The notes: generated from the sequence alone by a model not told the origin. A DNA stretch of 64,000 bases from Penaeus vannamei (GCF_042767895.1 NC_091552.1:26262556-26326555), one strand, 5' to 3'. Shown: positions 36,661-48,364, numbered from the stretch's first letter. Made by a program: numbers and translations.

Positions 36661-37918
36661 CAACCATTCTACCTGGGTTTACCTTGCATGGCGTAACCTG
36701 AGCCCTGTAGCGGCTCCGCGATCGATGCGCGATCGACGGCTCCTCCAGGTCAGGCAGGGAGTCCTGTGAACCGGCGCTGAAGTCCTGGGAATCGGCGGAC
36801 CAATTCCCGATGCTCCCACGCTGTCCCAGGGGTCCCCTGGCAGGGAGCATAGTGTGAGGAAGAATGAGGCTCTGGGTGAGTGTCTGTCACCTCATTTCCT
36901 GTGGTTTCTGTGTTTGTTGTGGCGTACTCAGGGATGTATAGGTTTTCATCTTCAAAGATTTCCTCAGGGACAACAATGCTGGGGAAACCGTTTCTTTGGA
37001 GCATAATAGGGACAATGTTTGCGAATCTTTTTGCATTGTATTTGGCAGCGATGAGACTTACGTGTAATATGGCCTGGATTTTTGGGTTTGGGTTAGGTGT
37101 GAGGGTGCTTGTTTGGGGTTGTGTGGGCAGAGTTGTCCGAGAGGAAGTCGTGGGTCGTCTGGGTGTGCTGGTCTGAGCAGGTTGTGTAGCAGCTGTTGTT
37201 GCGTAGGAAGGGACAGTGTTATTGTCTTGGCGGAGCTCAGCTCGTTTTGCCTTGAGTATTTCCTTCCGTTTAGGGCAGGATCCACTAACTGCGACATGCG
37301 ATCCCTCGCAGTTACAGCATTTGATGGTTTCAGTGCACCTGGCGAAGAAATGACCGTCGCCGGCGCACCGAGAGCATCTCTGGGGGTGTTCATTGGTGTT
37401 TTTTTGTGGTGAAAGCGGTATCAGTTTAAGCATTAATCGATGTGAATGAAGCATTCGGGTTCCAAGTTGTAGGTGGGGACCGATGTACTGAATATCATGA
37501 GTCCCCGCGAGAGAAGTTTCTGGGCTTCCTCGGGGGATGAGACGCGAATCTTGACGATTCGCGACTCGGGCGGCTTGTAGGCGTCGAGAACAGTGACACC
37601 GTTCTTGACGGAAACCTCCTAGCAGATGGACTCGCACGATCGTGAGGGGATCGTCTTGTCGATCTTTTTCGCCACGATCGTACACTTAGCCTTCATCTTG
37701 GGGGAGGGAACAGGTGAAAAGCCATGATCTTTGAGCTTTCTTTGGCCGTCGGCCGAAAGAAATGGGGTCAGGTGTTCAGGTTTGGCAACTGTCACTTTGA
37801 AGCCATTATGTACCTTAAAGAGGTGTGTGACTGCCACCTAAGTGATGATGATGTTCTGGAGAGCCTCCTCACAAGAGATAGGCTCCCCAGTGTACGCTAA
37901 TTTGATTACGTGACCCAT
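36650..37918 (-). pseudogene. Second gag-like CCHC ORF, copy B
   Basis: Same protein as at 23295, starting at the ATG at 37918. It carries a TAG after codon 26 (near 37840) and another at 37619-37621, then the frame shifts. The shared TAA after EPECFIHID lies at about 37431-37433. A 311-codon open frame (37685-36750) spans, in a partly shifted frame, the zinc knuckles CSRCAGDGHFFARC and CCNCEGSHVAVSGSC, the Thr/Pro linker and part of the tail, so this copy shows the knuckle region better than copy A. It is a gag-like nucleic-acid-binding protein by family resemblance, with no pol downstream. Confidence 0.75.
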
Positions 37919-39111
37919 GGGTTACGCCATAGCGAGGGTGATGAATGATGGGTAGAGGGGAGGCTAGCAGAGCTAATTAACTGGACGATGAAAGGTGGAA
38001 GTGGTATAAAAAAAAAAAAAAAAAAGGTGAGGCACACAGCGTAGCCAACTGTCTCTATGTGGGAAGGCCGGTCGGGGTCGGAACCCTGCCGAACGGGCGT
38101 GAGTCCTTATATGTTCGGCCGAACACTTCGCAGTGAAACTATTGGCTGCCACTGTGCTTCGTGCTTTTAATTACTTGCACATCAAGGCTTGTAATTAAAA
38201 GCACTAGCCCAAAGCAGGTATTGCGTAACTGCACCTAACGCAGTTACACCAAGGGCCAATCGTCTTGTCCGTCGTGGGGGTGTCAATCTCTTTATCATCC
38301 ACGATGACAACAACGAAAAAAAACTTGAACCTAGGTATGAATCTTGAATCTAGGTATGCCCTGAACTCGGCCCGGGTGCGGGAGCTTAAGTGGGTCTGAG
38401 CTGTGCCAGCCACCCGGAAACGAGGGGAGCCTGCGGTCCAATGGGCGAGCCGTGAGGTGTCCGTGGTCCTCTCCCTTGTGGTGTACACACTACACAGGCC
38501 CTCTCCCCTGTGGTGTACAGAGAGAGATCACCCAATTGGCGAGGCATTATTGTCACCCACTTGGCGTGATCCTCCAGAGCAAATGCCATCAGGCTTGATT
38601 GATACTCTTTGACAACAAACTACACAGAGAGCTCCGCCAATTTATCGTGGTTCGCCGCGACAATTGGCCAGGCCTTCTCTTGTGGCAAGTGCCCCACTGC
38701 GGTACCGCTCCCTTGGAGAGCGAGGTTACAAACCTGGTCTGGACCCTCTGGTCCTGGACATAGTTTGTGGCCATGCACCAAGGTGCCTAACTCTTGCCCT
38801 CTCCTTCTGACTTCCTGGTGCAGCCTGGGCCTGCGGGAAACGTCGATTTCCAACATTCGCCTGGGCTGCGGTGACGTGATCACACCCCCCTTGTAGCAGG
38901 ATTGGGGCGCAGAGCGTTTACCACACCAAAACTCCGAGTTCAGCCCACCCAGGGGGATCTCCTGTCCTGTGGTGCTGAAGGGTCGAGTGTAGGGAACAGA
39001 GCTTTTTTTTTTTTTTGAGGCCCTTCTTAAGACCTCACCCTGAGAGCAGGTATAAGGATAATCCCCGAAAGGGGACCAATCTGTTTCATACTCTCTCATT
39101 GACCACAAAAT
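37919..39111. promoter_or_regulatory. Spacer between the divergent ORFs, copy B
   Basis: Counterpart of 22132-23294. The perfect 14-bp inverted repeat is kept at 38161-38204, as are the gtaactgc/gcagttac hairpin just after it, the poly(A) run near 38008 (T run on the other strand) and the ttcggccgaa palindrome near 38115. Conservation of the inverted repeats in both copies may mean function or simply recent duplication. Confidence 0.5.
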
Positions 39112-40560
39112 GAATCCGAACATGGTAGTCACCCTGGAGCTTTTCAAGGTTACAGGGGGTGAAAGAAAAAACAAAAGCAGGCCGAACGTGTCCGGCCTGC
39201 TGAACCGAGTCTGTCCATGCACACCAGACTGAGGGAAACCTGAACTCTCCTCAGAACTCTCTCAGTCAAGAAGGGGCTCCAGCTGAACCAGCCAAACCAG
39301 CTGCCCCCACTTCTAAAGACCTTAACCCCCTGCAAAGGGGAGGCGTGAGGCGACGAAAGGTGGAAACTGACTCTGAAGAAGAGGCAGAGCACACCCCTAG
39401 TCGACTAACGCGGTTTAAGGTACCAAAAAAAAACCGAAGACTTCGACAATGCATACCAACTGGTAAGGGCATTGAAGAAGGAAAGAAACGTCAGACTCTC
39501 AATCCGAATCTCTAGAGATGAGGGCATGATCATTGCCCCCAAAGACAAAGCCACCATGAACTTCCTGCAGGAAATCAAGGTGCTAAAAGACGGGAGAAAG
39601 GTGTGTATCTCACCACTGACCTCCCAAGAGAAAAAGTCCAAGATGGTGCTACTTGGCTTCCCACTAGGGTTCGACATGGAGGTGATCACGTCTCTCCCAC
39701 AAGTGGTGGAGGCTTCCCGCATGACCAAAGGGAAGTCTCCAACCAGGCAAGTCCTGGTAATCCTCAAGGGAGGCCCAATCACCACCCTTGATCTGGGTAA
39801 CTGGGGCTCATACAAGCTCAGGACATATGTGCCAGAGCCCTTGAGGTGCTTCACGTGCCAGAAATTTGGGCATCGCAAGGCCAAAGCCAAATGTGGTGTA
39901 TGCAGCGAGGCACACGAAACCGAAGTGTGTATCAAGGCACACAAAGATGGCCAGAAGGACATAACAGCCAAGTGTCCAAACTGTGCCAAAAAGCATCATG
40001 CCTGGAGCCTGGCTTGCTCTGTCAGGAAACAGGCAGTTATTAGAAAGCAGGAGCTAGCCAAAAAGCGTCCTGACTTTGTCCCTGCGCCCCCAGGCACCTA
40101 CGTCTGGGGCAAAAACAAAAAAGAAAAGACTCCCCGACCTCCTAAGAGGAAGGAGACGCCCCAACAGCGAAAATTGGATAGCTCTAACAGAGAGGAATTC
40201 CCCAAGCTTACTAGTGGCAAAACCACAAAAAAGAACCAAAGGGAAAAAGGTTCAAAGTCCACAGCAATGGTTCCCCCAGTAGATGATAATCTTTTCTTTG
40301 ACGAGAAAGATATGACTCTCCTGTTGAGTGCTGTAGTTTCAGCCTTGGGGAGGACCAGTGAGGAGGCGGAGAAAGCAGTGCAGGTCGCAATGACGGCTAT
40401 GACCCAAACTGTGGCAGCTCTGAAGGGAAGGAAGCTAGAAGCCTCCAAACCGATAACGAACAGTGCTCCCCTCCCTAAATCCTTGGATGGCAGGCTAGCT
40501 TCAGGAGAAGCATTACGTGAAACCGCAGCTAGTCTGTCAGGACAGGCTGAAACTGTGTAG
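39112..40560 (+). pseudogene. Non-LTR retrotransposon ORF1 (CCHC gag-like), copy B
   Basis: Likely start at 39112 (MNPNMVVTLELFKVTGG). The first ~120 codons are broken by a frameshift in an A run near 39170, a deletion of about 29 bp near 39210 and a further shift before 39472. From 39472 to the tag at 40558-40560 there is an uninterrupted 362-codon frame. Three zinc knuckles start at about residue 126 of that frame: CFTCQKFGHRKAKAKC, CGVCSEAHETEVC and CPNCAKKHHAWSLAC. A Lys/Pro-rich region and an Ala-rich C-terminus follow. Three CCHC knuckles in ORF1 are typical of I/R1/Jockey-group elements. ORF2 starts about 220 bp downstream. Confidence 0.85.
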
Positions 40561-40781
40561 CAGAAGCCCCCACTGCAGGCCGAGTCTGTACAGCCAAAGT
40601 CTCGTCCCCTGACCCGAGGTAGCACTTCCAACCTAGGCTCTACACCCCTCGGTAGAGCCTTAACCGGAGTGTCTGACTTAGAGGAAGTTGTACAATCCTC
40701 AATCAACTAGGATCTGTATTTATCTGATGCCACCAGCACTGGGGCATCTGAAGCTGAAGCAAGTGACTTTGAGTAACCATC

Positions 40782-43497
40782 ATGGCACACAATCTAAGCA
40801 TTCTGCAGTGGAATATCTGTAGCCATAAAAGCAAGAACCCCTTTCTCCAGTCAGTTGTGCCAAACTTTTGAGCACCAGACCAGCCTTACAGAGTTGTGGA
40901 AACAGGTCAGGCAAGCGACAAGCCGCCAAGCCCCGAAATGCACTCATCATGACCCACAATCAGAGGCTAACAGATTGGTGCTTGAGTTCTCTGCCAGAAC
41001 CAGCACCAACAATCTGCCTCCAATGATGAGAGAAAAACAACAAAACTTAAATCCAGAAAGACTTGCTCTCATAGGAGACAAGGCACTCGAAGCTGATGAA
41101 ACGGATGCCTTGTTCTCTCTTAGGGAACTAAGAAAATCATACAGATCCAGTTCTGGGTCAGCACCGGGATCTGATGGGATCTCTCACCCCATCATTTCGC
41201 ATCTAGGCCTTGCAGGAGAACTTGCATTCTTGCAGGTTATCAACAAATCCTGGCAAACAGCCACGGTGCCCCAGAGCTGGAAACAAGCCACAATAGTTCC
41301 CATCCCAAAACCAAAGGAGCCTGGCAAGTACCGTCCCATCTCTCTTCGCAGCTGCCTGGGTAAAACAGCTGAGAAGATGGTACTCAACAGGCTCCAATGG
41401 AAAACGGGTCCCCCCCATGAACACCTGCACGGGTTCACAAGGGTTAAGAGCACTGCTCATAGCATTTCCACACTCGTAAGCACAATCTGCACCTCGCCCG
41501 CCGTGGTTGTCTTCCTTGACCTGGAGAAGGCTTTTGAGTTGGCAAGTCCGCTTGCCATTCAAGAGACCCTAATCCACAAAGGAGTCAAAGGCAGACTCTT
41601 GGCCTGGATAGCTGACTATTTTAAAAATAGATCAGCAAATGTCAGATTTCAAGGCCACCTCTCACAGCACATGCCACTTGAAAATGGAACTCCTCAGGGA
41701 GGAGTTCTTATTCCAGCCCTGTTTAATACCCTCATGTCCAACATACTCGACATTCACCTGCCAGAGGGATGCAAGATCATCTCTTATGCAGATGACTTGG
41801 CAATCATAGCCTCTGGCAATCACTGCCTTACTAGAGCTCAGCGTTGTCTGAACCTGGTGTCTGAAGAGTGTTGTAGGACGGGTCTAAAAATATCAGCAGC
41901 AAAATCCAAAGCAATGGCACTGAGAACCAATGTCAGAAACAAAAAACTCACTATACAGGGTATGGATCTGGAATGGGTGAAGGACTATCTATACCTTGGT
42001 GTATGGATAGGACACACACTCACTTTCAAAAAGGAGATCCAATACCTGCTTGACAGAACCAAGGAAAGACTGTCAGTCATGAAAGTCATGACAGGGAGAC
42101 ACATAGGAGCAGGACACAAAGTACTAAGATCATTCTATGTACATGCTGTCCGTCCTATTATTGACTATGCATCTGTCGCCCTCATTGCTTCCAGCACAAC
42201 ATTAAAAGAAAAACTGGAAACAATATAAAACGAAGCAGCCAGGATAATTCTAGGTGCACCTAAGTGGACAAAGGTCATCAACTTCCTCATGGAAGCTGAT
42301 TTACCGTCCATGGACACTAGAATTGATCTAATGGCAGCACAGTTCCTTTCCAAGGTCCTGCAGGCACCCACAAACTCCTATCTAAGACAAAGAGTTCTCA
42401 GACGCCTACAAGATTACCAGTTGTTTGCGAACAATTCCTGGCTCACACTTACAGCCAGAGTTTTGATACGCTTTCAGCTAAAAGAATCATTGCTTGCCAA
42501 GGGCATGGACTCCCCACACCCTGATTACAAAGAACTCCCGCCGTGGGCAAACGAAATGATTGAATTCTCAATTCTAAATCTCACAATGAGTAAAGATCAA
42601 TATTCCATGCCTAGCCTAAAGGCACAAGCACAAAGGGTCATTGATCAAATAACTCCTCCGGGTAGCACAACATACTACACGGACGGATCCGTGGATCCAA
42701 TAAACCATACTGCAGGCGCTGGCTTTGCAACAAAGGATACCACAGCATCCATTAGGGTCACTGACAATGCCTCAACGCTTCAAGCTGTAACGGTTGCGAT
42801 CATGGAAGCCCTGACACACGCGTCCCTAAGGACAGGACACGTTGTCATTTACACAGATTCAAGAACAACTATTGACAGCTTACAGCATAGCATGCCCCTC
42901 TTGACAACAGTGCTAACCATAGCCAAAAGAATCCTCAGTCAAGGTAGAAGAATCATCATTAACTGGGTCCCAAGCCACTTAAGCATACAAAGGAACGAGC
43001 TTGCTGATAAACTAACTGAAAAGGGCAGGGGTATGTCCCCATCCCCCATGATCGTTAAACCCAGCCGAAGGGGACTAAGCCAAAGTACCAAAGCTGCAGC
43101 GTGTGCGGTCCGGGGAGCACATAGAGAAAATATTATTACAAAATCGATCGCTACCAAGTGGTACTCAGATGTTTCAGGCTATGAGCCACTGGCCCTTCCT
43201 CCAAACTCGAAAAGAGGTACCGAAGTCATACTATTCAGACTAAGACTAGGTTACCAATGCGCTTGGCAAATTATTAACAATGAGACTGCCAGGTTATGCA
43301 AACACTGCAGCGAGCCTAACGCCACCCTGTTACATTACTTGCAGAATTGTGTACACACAATTTCTGAGGCAGAGACCACCCACCACAGCCGCCGGGCTGG
43401 TAAAAAGAGTCTGCAACATGCTTACCCTGTGGCAGCTGGATCGCTTGCTCGCAATTCAGCCACCGCGATAAGCATGCAGTTCAAAGAAAACATCTGA
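40782..43497 (+). pseudogene. Non-LTR ORF2 lacking endonuclease (RT-RNase H), copy B
   Basis: The ORF2 start MAHNLSILQWNIC is present at 40782, but after about 24 codons the sequence jumps near 40857 to the RT N-terminal region, removing roughly 0.9 kb including almost all of the endonuclease and changing frame. From 40855 a single frame runs to 43497 with one nonsense codon, a taa at 42226-42228 where copy A has caa. RT motifs: GSAPGSDGISHPII, ATIVPIPKPKEPGKYRPISL, FLDLEKAFE, GTPQGGVLIPALFN and SYADDLAII (YADD at 41785-41796). RNase H: YYTDGSVD near 42673, a Glu in AIMEALTHAS, VIYTDSRTTIDS and NWVPSHLSIQRNELADKL. A C-terminal Cys/His group (CKHCSEPNATLLHYLQNC) follows. RNase H supports I-group affinity. 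Confidence 0.9.
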
Positions 43498-43595
43498 GTT
43501 ATCTAGAAATAGCTAACACAGGCCGGGCCACTCCAGAGAAAAGGCCCGGGTGAAGGTGACTTCGCAAATTTAACTGAAATGAACTGAACTGATCT
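43498..43595 (+). other. Retroelement 3' UTR, hairpin and tail, copy B
   Basis: After the ORF2 stop come ggccgggcc...ggcccggg (about 43523-43551, the counterpart of the copy A hairpin) and a short, imperfect AACTG tail at about 43572-43590. Low-copy sequence begins immediately after. No clear target-site duplication can be assigned because the 5' boundary is not the end of this element. Confidence 0.6.
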
Positions 43596-45060
43596 TGTAG
43601 TATATGCCCTAACGAAGCAATAGCGAAAAGGCCTTCGGCATATTCGTTTGTTTTCTTGCCCTTCCCTTCGTTGTTCCTGTTGCACACACACACACACAAT
43701 TTAAAAAACAAATAAAATGGGAGACGTTCAGTGAAGCCGGGCGGAGCCAGCAACAGCGTGGCCGTTTGGTTCGCAAACATATTTTGGTATACTTAAGAAA
43801 ATATGGCAGTGGCTAAATTGCAAATAAATTTCGGTAAACTTGAAAATGACACGTAACATCGATTTCCAGTGGAAGACCTTATACTTCCCTTGGGCCCAGC
43901 TTCTATTTAGTAATTTAGTTACTGAAAAAAAAAATCTGCCGTGTCAGCATCTAAAGTCACTAACGGCGTATTTAAGATATAGTGATACATCAAAAGTGAT
44001 GCAAAACTGTGATAATGGTTAATGGTTAAAAGCGAAATAAATGTGTTAGAAAACACTGTGATAAAGTATTGGGTATCTCGCAATGTGAAAATGTAATAAT
44101 AAAATTGCATACATTACTCAGCAAACAATTCTAACAATTTGGAAGGTTGAGAAATGTCTAGTTCCCAATGCTGTGCATTGGGAACTCCTATTTTTTTCAT
44201 GTGTGTTAGACGTGTATGGTGATGTAATATAGAAATAGATATATAAAGAAATAAAAGCAAACGGTAATGGCATTTTATTTTCGATATCACCCATAAAACA
44301 TCAAATTCCGATCATGCGAACTTTTGGTTCGCAGAGTTGTGTTCATACAAGCGTTCCATGCCAGTAGCAACCTTCAGAAAATATTTTTTCTGTACAGAAG
44401 CCAATGGAAGATTCGCCTTCCGTGTTATATTTTCGTTGTCAATGCTGTGTGGGGCCTGTGGGCCAAACCAAAGCAATTTTGTTTACATTAAACAATACAA
44501 TTTATATGCCTGTATATCATATAAACAATTTGCCATTTCTGGTATCTCTCATCTACCAACTCGGACATCATACCCAACCGACTACGTCATTATTACTTCA
44601 TCGCTACGTCATAGGGTACTGGGAAAACAGGTATTGCTGGAATGACAGCCCTGCTAGGTACAAGCTTGTGCTTATATGACCTGAATTTAGTAACATTTTT
44701 TATTGGCCTTCTATATACACGTTTATTTAACTTGATTCGCTTTAAAAGATTTCTCTTGAAATTCATAATATTCATTAGTAACAAAGCCATATTATATGTT
44801 CAAACTTGATATCCACACACGTTATTAACAATATACAAATCAAAGAAATGAAATGAGACATTTGAGAGGAATCATATCCAGATATTTCCAATGACAAGCA
44901 AAAACGAAAATCTCTGTGTTTATGGTTTGTTTCTTTGACCTCTGGACACAGAATGATTTAAAAATATATTTCTGTAGTAAAATATATGCACGGCTAGGAT
45001 TCTCTGATGATAAAAACACAAAAGATACAAGGTTTATATGGGTGGTTTAATGACACATAG
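43596..45060. other. Low-copy intergenic DNA, no gene recognised
   Basis: Unremarkable AT-rich sequence with a short CA repeat near 43684-43698. A perfect inverted repeat (agttcccaatg, 5-nt loop, complement) lies at 44160-44186, followed by a T run. Open frames at 44337-44679 have no recognisable signature and I do not call them. Confidence 0.4.
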
Positions 45061-46200
45061 AAGCCAAACTCTGAAGGACTCTCACAGACATTGTTTGTAC
45101 ATGCTGACATCCTGCCTGTCCACCTTTCATTGCCCTTCCTATGGCAAGGATTGGCCACTATGAAAACGATCTACTTGCTTGCCTCATTGCCTATGATGCA
45201 GAAGCAGTACAATGCTACACTATTCCTCCAAGTGGCCACCGAATTCCTACACCAATATTACTAGATTAGCTTCCTTAGACATAACCTCCTCTATGAAGTT
45301 TATATTTGCGGAGAGTCTGGCCACCCTGCTAAACACTGTCGCTCCACAGCTGGCTGCCCTCTATTTGGTATTTGACTCAGAGCATCTCAAGATGCAATTC
45401 TTTAAAACATTTCTTAGCTGTAGAGGTCAATTTCAGCTCAAGAAAGTATCTCTTGCACTCCATCAAAAACATCAACTGCTTTACATTGAGCTGGGTTCCT
45501 GATGAATTTCCAGGCTTCACTCTTCTCATCTACATTTGGGAGGTTGCTGATGAATTCTGTTTTCAAATCAGTTAGAGGAGTCATTATTTGTTTCTTTGAC
45601 TTAGAATCTAGGTTATTGTGAATGAGAGCAGAAGGCAAACTGGCTGTCTTTCCCTACTGAATTTGACATTTCCAGAGGGTGAGTTTGGTCATGAAGGTTT
45701 GAATGTTGTTGTGGTGCTGAGAATATAGATGATTTTCCCTTGTAGTTTGAGGTGTGAGCATTCAGTTTCAAAGATGTCCACCAGGTAAGATAGAGATAGA
45801 TAGCTGAATGCCTTTGAATTGGAACTTGTCATGGTGATTTGCCTTCTGCTTCAACTCTAGAAATGTTATTTCTGATATTCATAAAGCCATCTGAGCATGT
45901 TCCCCTTTAATAGCCATCACATATTTGTGTGAAAAAGCAAGGCTTCATTGATTCAGATTCCATATCCATACACAACAGTTTGAAAAGACAACTGTTAAAG
46001 GCTCTACCTTTGATAAAGTTGACAACCTTGATAGCCACATTCAGGACATTCCTTATTTGAGCAGGTAAGGTCCTGTATGCTATGGTTTGCACCTCCCTTG
46101 GGAATTACTGAATCACTGCCCTTGTCACACCCTCCACAATATCATGCACAAATTTGAGGAGTGCATAACTAAATACCAGAATTTCTGTGGCCTGGAACCC
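45060..46200 (-). pseudogene. hAT-like transposase-derived relic (ZBED5/SCAND3 type)
   Basis: Disrupted minus-strand coding remnants resembling the domesticated or mobile hAT proteins annotated as ZBED5 or SCAND3. The fragment 46092-45907 reads MQTIAYRTLPAQIRNVLNVA, then IKVVNFIKGRAFNS and LFKLLCMDMESES. This matches the family's conserved IK-VNFIK-RALNSRLFK-LC-EMGSEH region. Further on in other frames come YLVDIFE-like and LQGK-like text (about 45800-45720) and a frame at 45638-45438 (PLTDLKTEFISNLPN, then EAWKFIRNP) that fits the later part. Several stops and frameshifts make it non-functional. It lies just downstream of anillin. Family assignment is from remembered motifs only. Confidence 0.55.
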
Positions 46201-47294
46201 TCAGTGTCCAACTAGAAGTATATAGCAAAAATTACTGTTAGTCAACTCAAGCCCTAGCCAGCCACTTCAGCATACATACACTTATTAAAAATGAACAAAA
46301 TCTCTGTTTTTACATTTATTTACTTTTTCAAATGCTCATGTAACCCTAAGAACATCCTAGGGGTCCTGAGGATTAGAAGCTTAGGAAGCCACCCCCACAA
46401 AAAATACCTTAACAGTCTAATAAATTGATGGTGAACTTTGTTAAATTAATCAGGTTATAAGAGAGGACATTTCAAGTAAACTCCTGTTTTTGCTACTGTT
46501 TTATTACAATAGGACAGACTGTATAAGGGATGCTATAGACCTACAAAGACGATGTTATAAATAAACTGGAGGAAAGTTATCCCCATGTAATCTTCAATAT
46601 TTAGTCAGCACTCCCATAGAAAAATATCTAGTTTATAAGGCTATATAGAATCTCTTTCAAAAATTCAAAATCCTGCACCCCAAAAGTATAAAATGCATAC
46701 TGTACTGCCTCAATGTAATCAAAATGTATGGCTAGAGAGGAGTGAGGTATGAATTACTTTGCAAAGTCAAGGATAAGTTATTCATACAAAAGAACATTAT
46801 TACTGAATCATCACTGCTCATTTCTGCATGTTCAATGCAAGCACAGATGTGTTCAACAAATATTCCTTTGGATAGTTTGCCATTATTCAGAAACTGATAA
46901 GACATGTGATTAGTAACATATACTACATATTTAAATATAAATAAATCCCACTACAATAAAAGTAAATCATTGTAATAAAGCATATGAAAGCACACTATGA
47001 AAAGAAGAAATATGTTCATAAAAAGCATCTCTGCTATAAAATATATATATATTCCATCATAAACTAATGTGTTTCCTATCACGTTCAGGTAATAAGTTTT
47101 ATATAAACATCAAGAAATTTGGCAAGGCACTCACTTTCCTGTCAATGAAAACTGTCAAATTGGCAAATAAAAATAAGTACCTACTGTTCTAAATCTAATC
47201 ATTTGGCCCAAGAAATTAGTTTTTTTTTTTTTTTTTTTTTCAAAAGCAAATTTTTGTTATTTAAGCTGCAAATATCCTTAAAGAGATGTGGCCA
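46200..47294. other. AT-rich DNA downstream of anillin, probable 3' UTR and flank
   Basis: No second gene is seen. On the minus strand this follows the anillin stop at 47295, so the first part should be its 3' UTR. aataaa-type signals in the correct orientation occur at 46500-46505 and 46315-46320, either of which could be the polyadenylation signal. There is a 22-T run near 47219-47240 on the plus strand. Confidence 0.4.
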
Positions 47295-47418
47295 TTATAC
47301 TTGGTAATCCTCTGGCCTAAGAGCATCAGGATCCCAAGCCCTGATGTTAGCCAAAGCCTTGTTAAGCTTGTTGCACCACAGAATTCTCTCCTCCTTGCTG
47401 TCTGCAGACAAGAGCAAC
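47295..47418 (-). CDS. anln: Anillin, last coding exon (end of PH domain)
   Basis: Final exon of the minus-strand anillin gene. An acceptor (ttccttag) precedes 47418. One base completes the Lys codon begun in the previous exon, then the text reads [20 protein letters not shown], then [20 protein letters not shown] and a taa at 47295-47297. The S-AD-KEER--W--KLN--L--IR-W-PDA pattern is the C-terminal helix and tail of the anillin PH domain. In the protein this end packs the lipid-binding domain that holds anillin at the cleavage furrow membrane. Phase 2-to-1 joining with the previous exon is exact. Confidence 0.88.
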
Positions 47419-47601
47419 CTAAGGAAAAAGTAGAAACAACCTTAAATTACCAGTCATATTTTAGACACTATCTTCAACCTCAGTCAACTGAAGAAATTGT
47501 ACATCAAAACGTAGAGGAGCGAAAAAGGAAAAAGGACAAGAATACAAAATAGAGAAAGATATAAACAAAAGTATGACACTTCTTAGAACAAAGATACCCA
47601 C

Positions 47602-47774
47602 TTGCTAACAAGAGCAGAACCATGAATCTCTTGAACAAGATTATTAATATCCCCACTGTAAGCAGGACGCACGCAGGTCAACTGGAAGGTATGCTGACGG
47701 GCACAAACATCTCTTGCCACAAGCTCTACACGCCGTGTTGTGCATCTACGTAGATCGATCTGTCCAATGGCATC
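47602..47774 (-). CDS. anln: Anillin exon, middle of PH domain
   Basis: Acceptor tttgcag before 47774, donor gtgggt after 47602. The translation starts DAIGQIDLRRCTTRRVELVA, continues RDVCARQHTFQLTCVRPAYS and ends SALVSK across the junction. The IG-I-L--CT-R--E---R--CAR--TF-L--VRP pattern is characteristic of the anillin-type PH domain. The exon starts in phase 0 and ends with two bases of a codon, matching its neighbours. Confidence 0.9.
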
Positions 47775-47895
47775 CTGCAAAGAAATGCATAATCACTGCT
47801 GATGGAATTTTAAAATTATTATGCAGAATCTAATTCCTAAAATGAAATCCCAAATAATTTTTAGACAAGTGTCATCTAGTGCTCCATCTCCCTAC

Positions 47896-48090
47896 CTTCT
47901 TGGTCTCATCATCTGGATATCTCCAGTATCGAAGGTGCATTCCGCTAAGGACACACCACCTTCTGTTCCAAGCACCAAAGCCCCCAACATCCTCAAACAT
48001 CGTGAGGAAGCCTCGCTCTGTGATGCCTCCCTCAAAGCTACAACTCACGCTCATCAGCAGATGGCCATCCAATGGTGAGGAAAAAGGGAC
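47896..48090 (-). CDS. anln: Anillin exon, start of PH domain
   Basis: 65 codons, phase 0 at both ends, acceptor gtaatag and donor gtaggg. It reads [20 protein letters not shown], then [20 protein letters not shown], then [20 protein letters not shown]. The [23 protein letters not shown] block is a strong anillin signature covering the first strands of the PH domain. I chose 48090 as the exon start because VPF directly follows the previous exon's EK in phase and the combined text matches the family there. Confidence 0.93.
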
Positions 48091-48364
48091 CTATTACAAA
48101 AGCAGAAAACTTTGATGAGAATCTCATTCCAGAAGCAAATTTAGGCAAATGTCTGCATATACATATGTACAATGTTATATGAATACATACATACATGTAT
48201 ATTCACAGATAAGTACACATATAAAATAATTAACCTATATCCAACAAAACTTAACTGCGAAGCAAATAAAACCCAAAATAAGCCTTTCATATCTATGGAA
48301 AAAAAAAGTCTTCACCACAAAGGATTCACTTCATTTAGGTGTAGTTATATCTTAGGCCATCTAC

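Larger units (their letters stand above)
34976..43595. mobile_element. Composite non-LTR retroelement block, copy B (inverted)
   Basis: The inverse of the block at 16622-26270, about 8.6 kb. The second gag element lies on the minus strand (34976-37918) and the ORF1-ORF2 element on the plus strand (39112-43590). By eye the two copies are very similar, with scattered substitutions and small indels. The ~0.9 kb length difference is explained by loss of the endonuclease region in this copy. It keeps much longer open frames (362, 457 and 402 codons) than copy A. Its right end is the AACTG tail, followed directly by low-copy DNA. Confidence 0.82.

Noticed and set aside
44337..44679. Plus-strand open frames of about 100 codons
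   Set aside because: Two overlapping frames are open, neither has a recognisable domain, and no splice or promoter evidence supports either.
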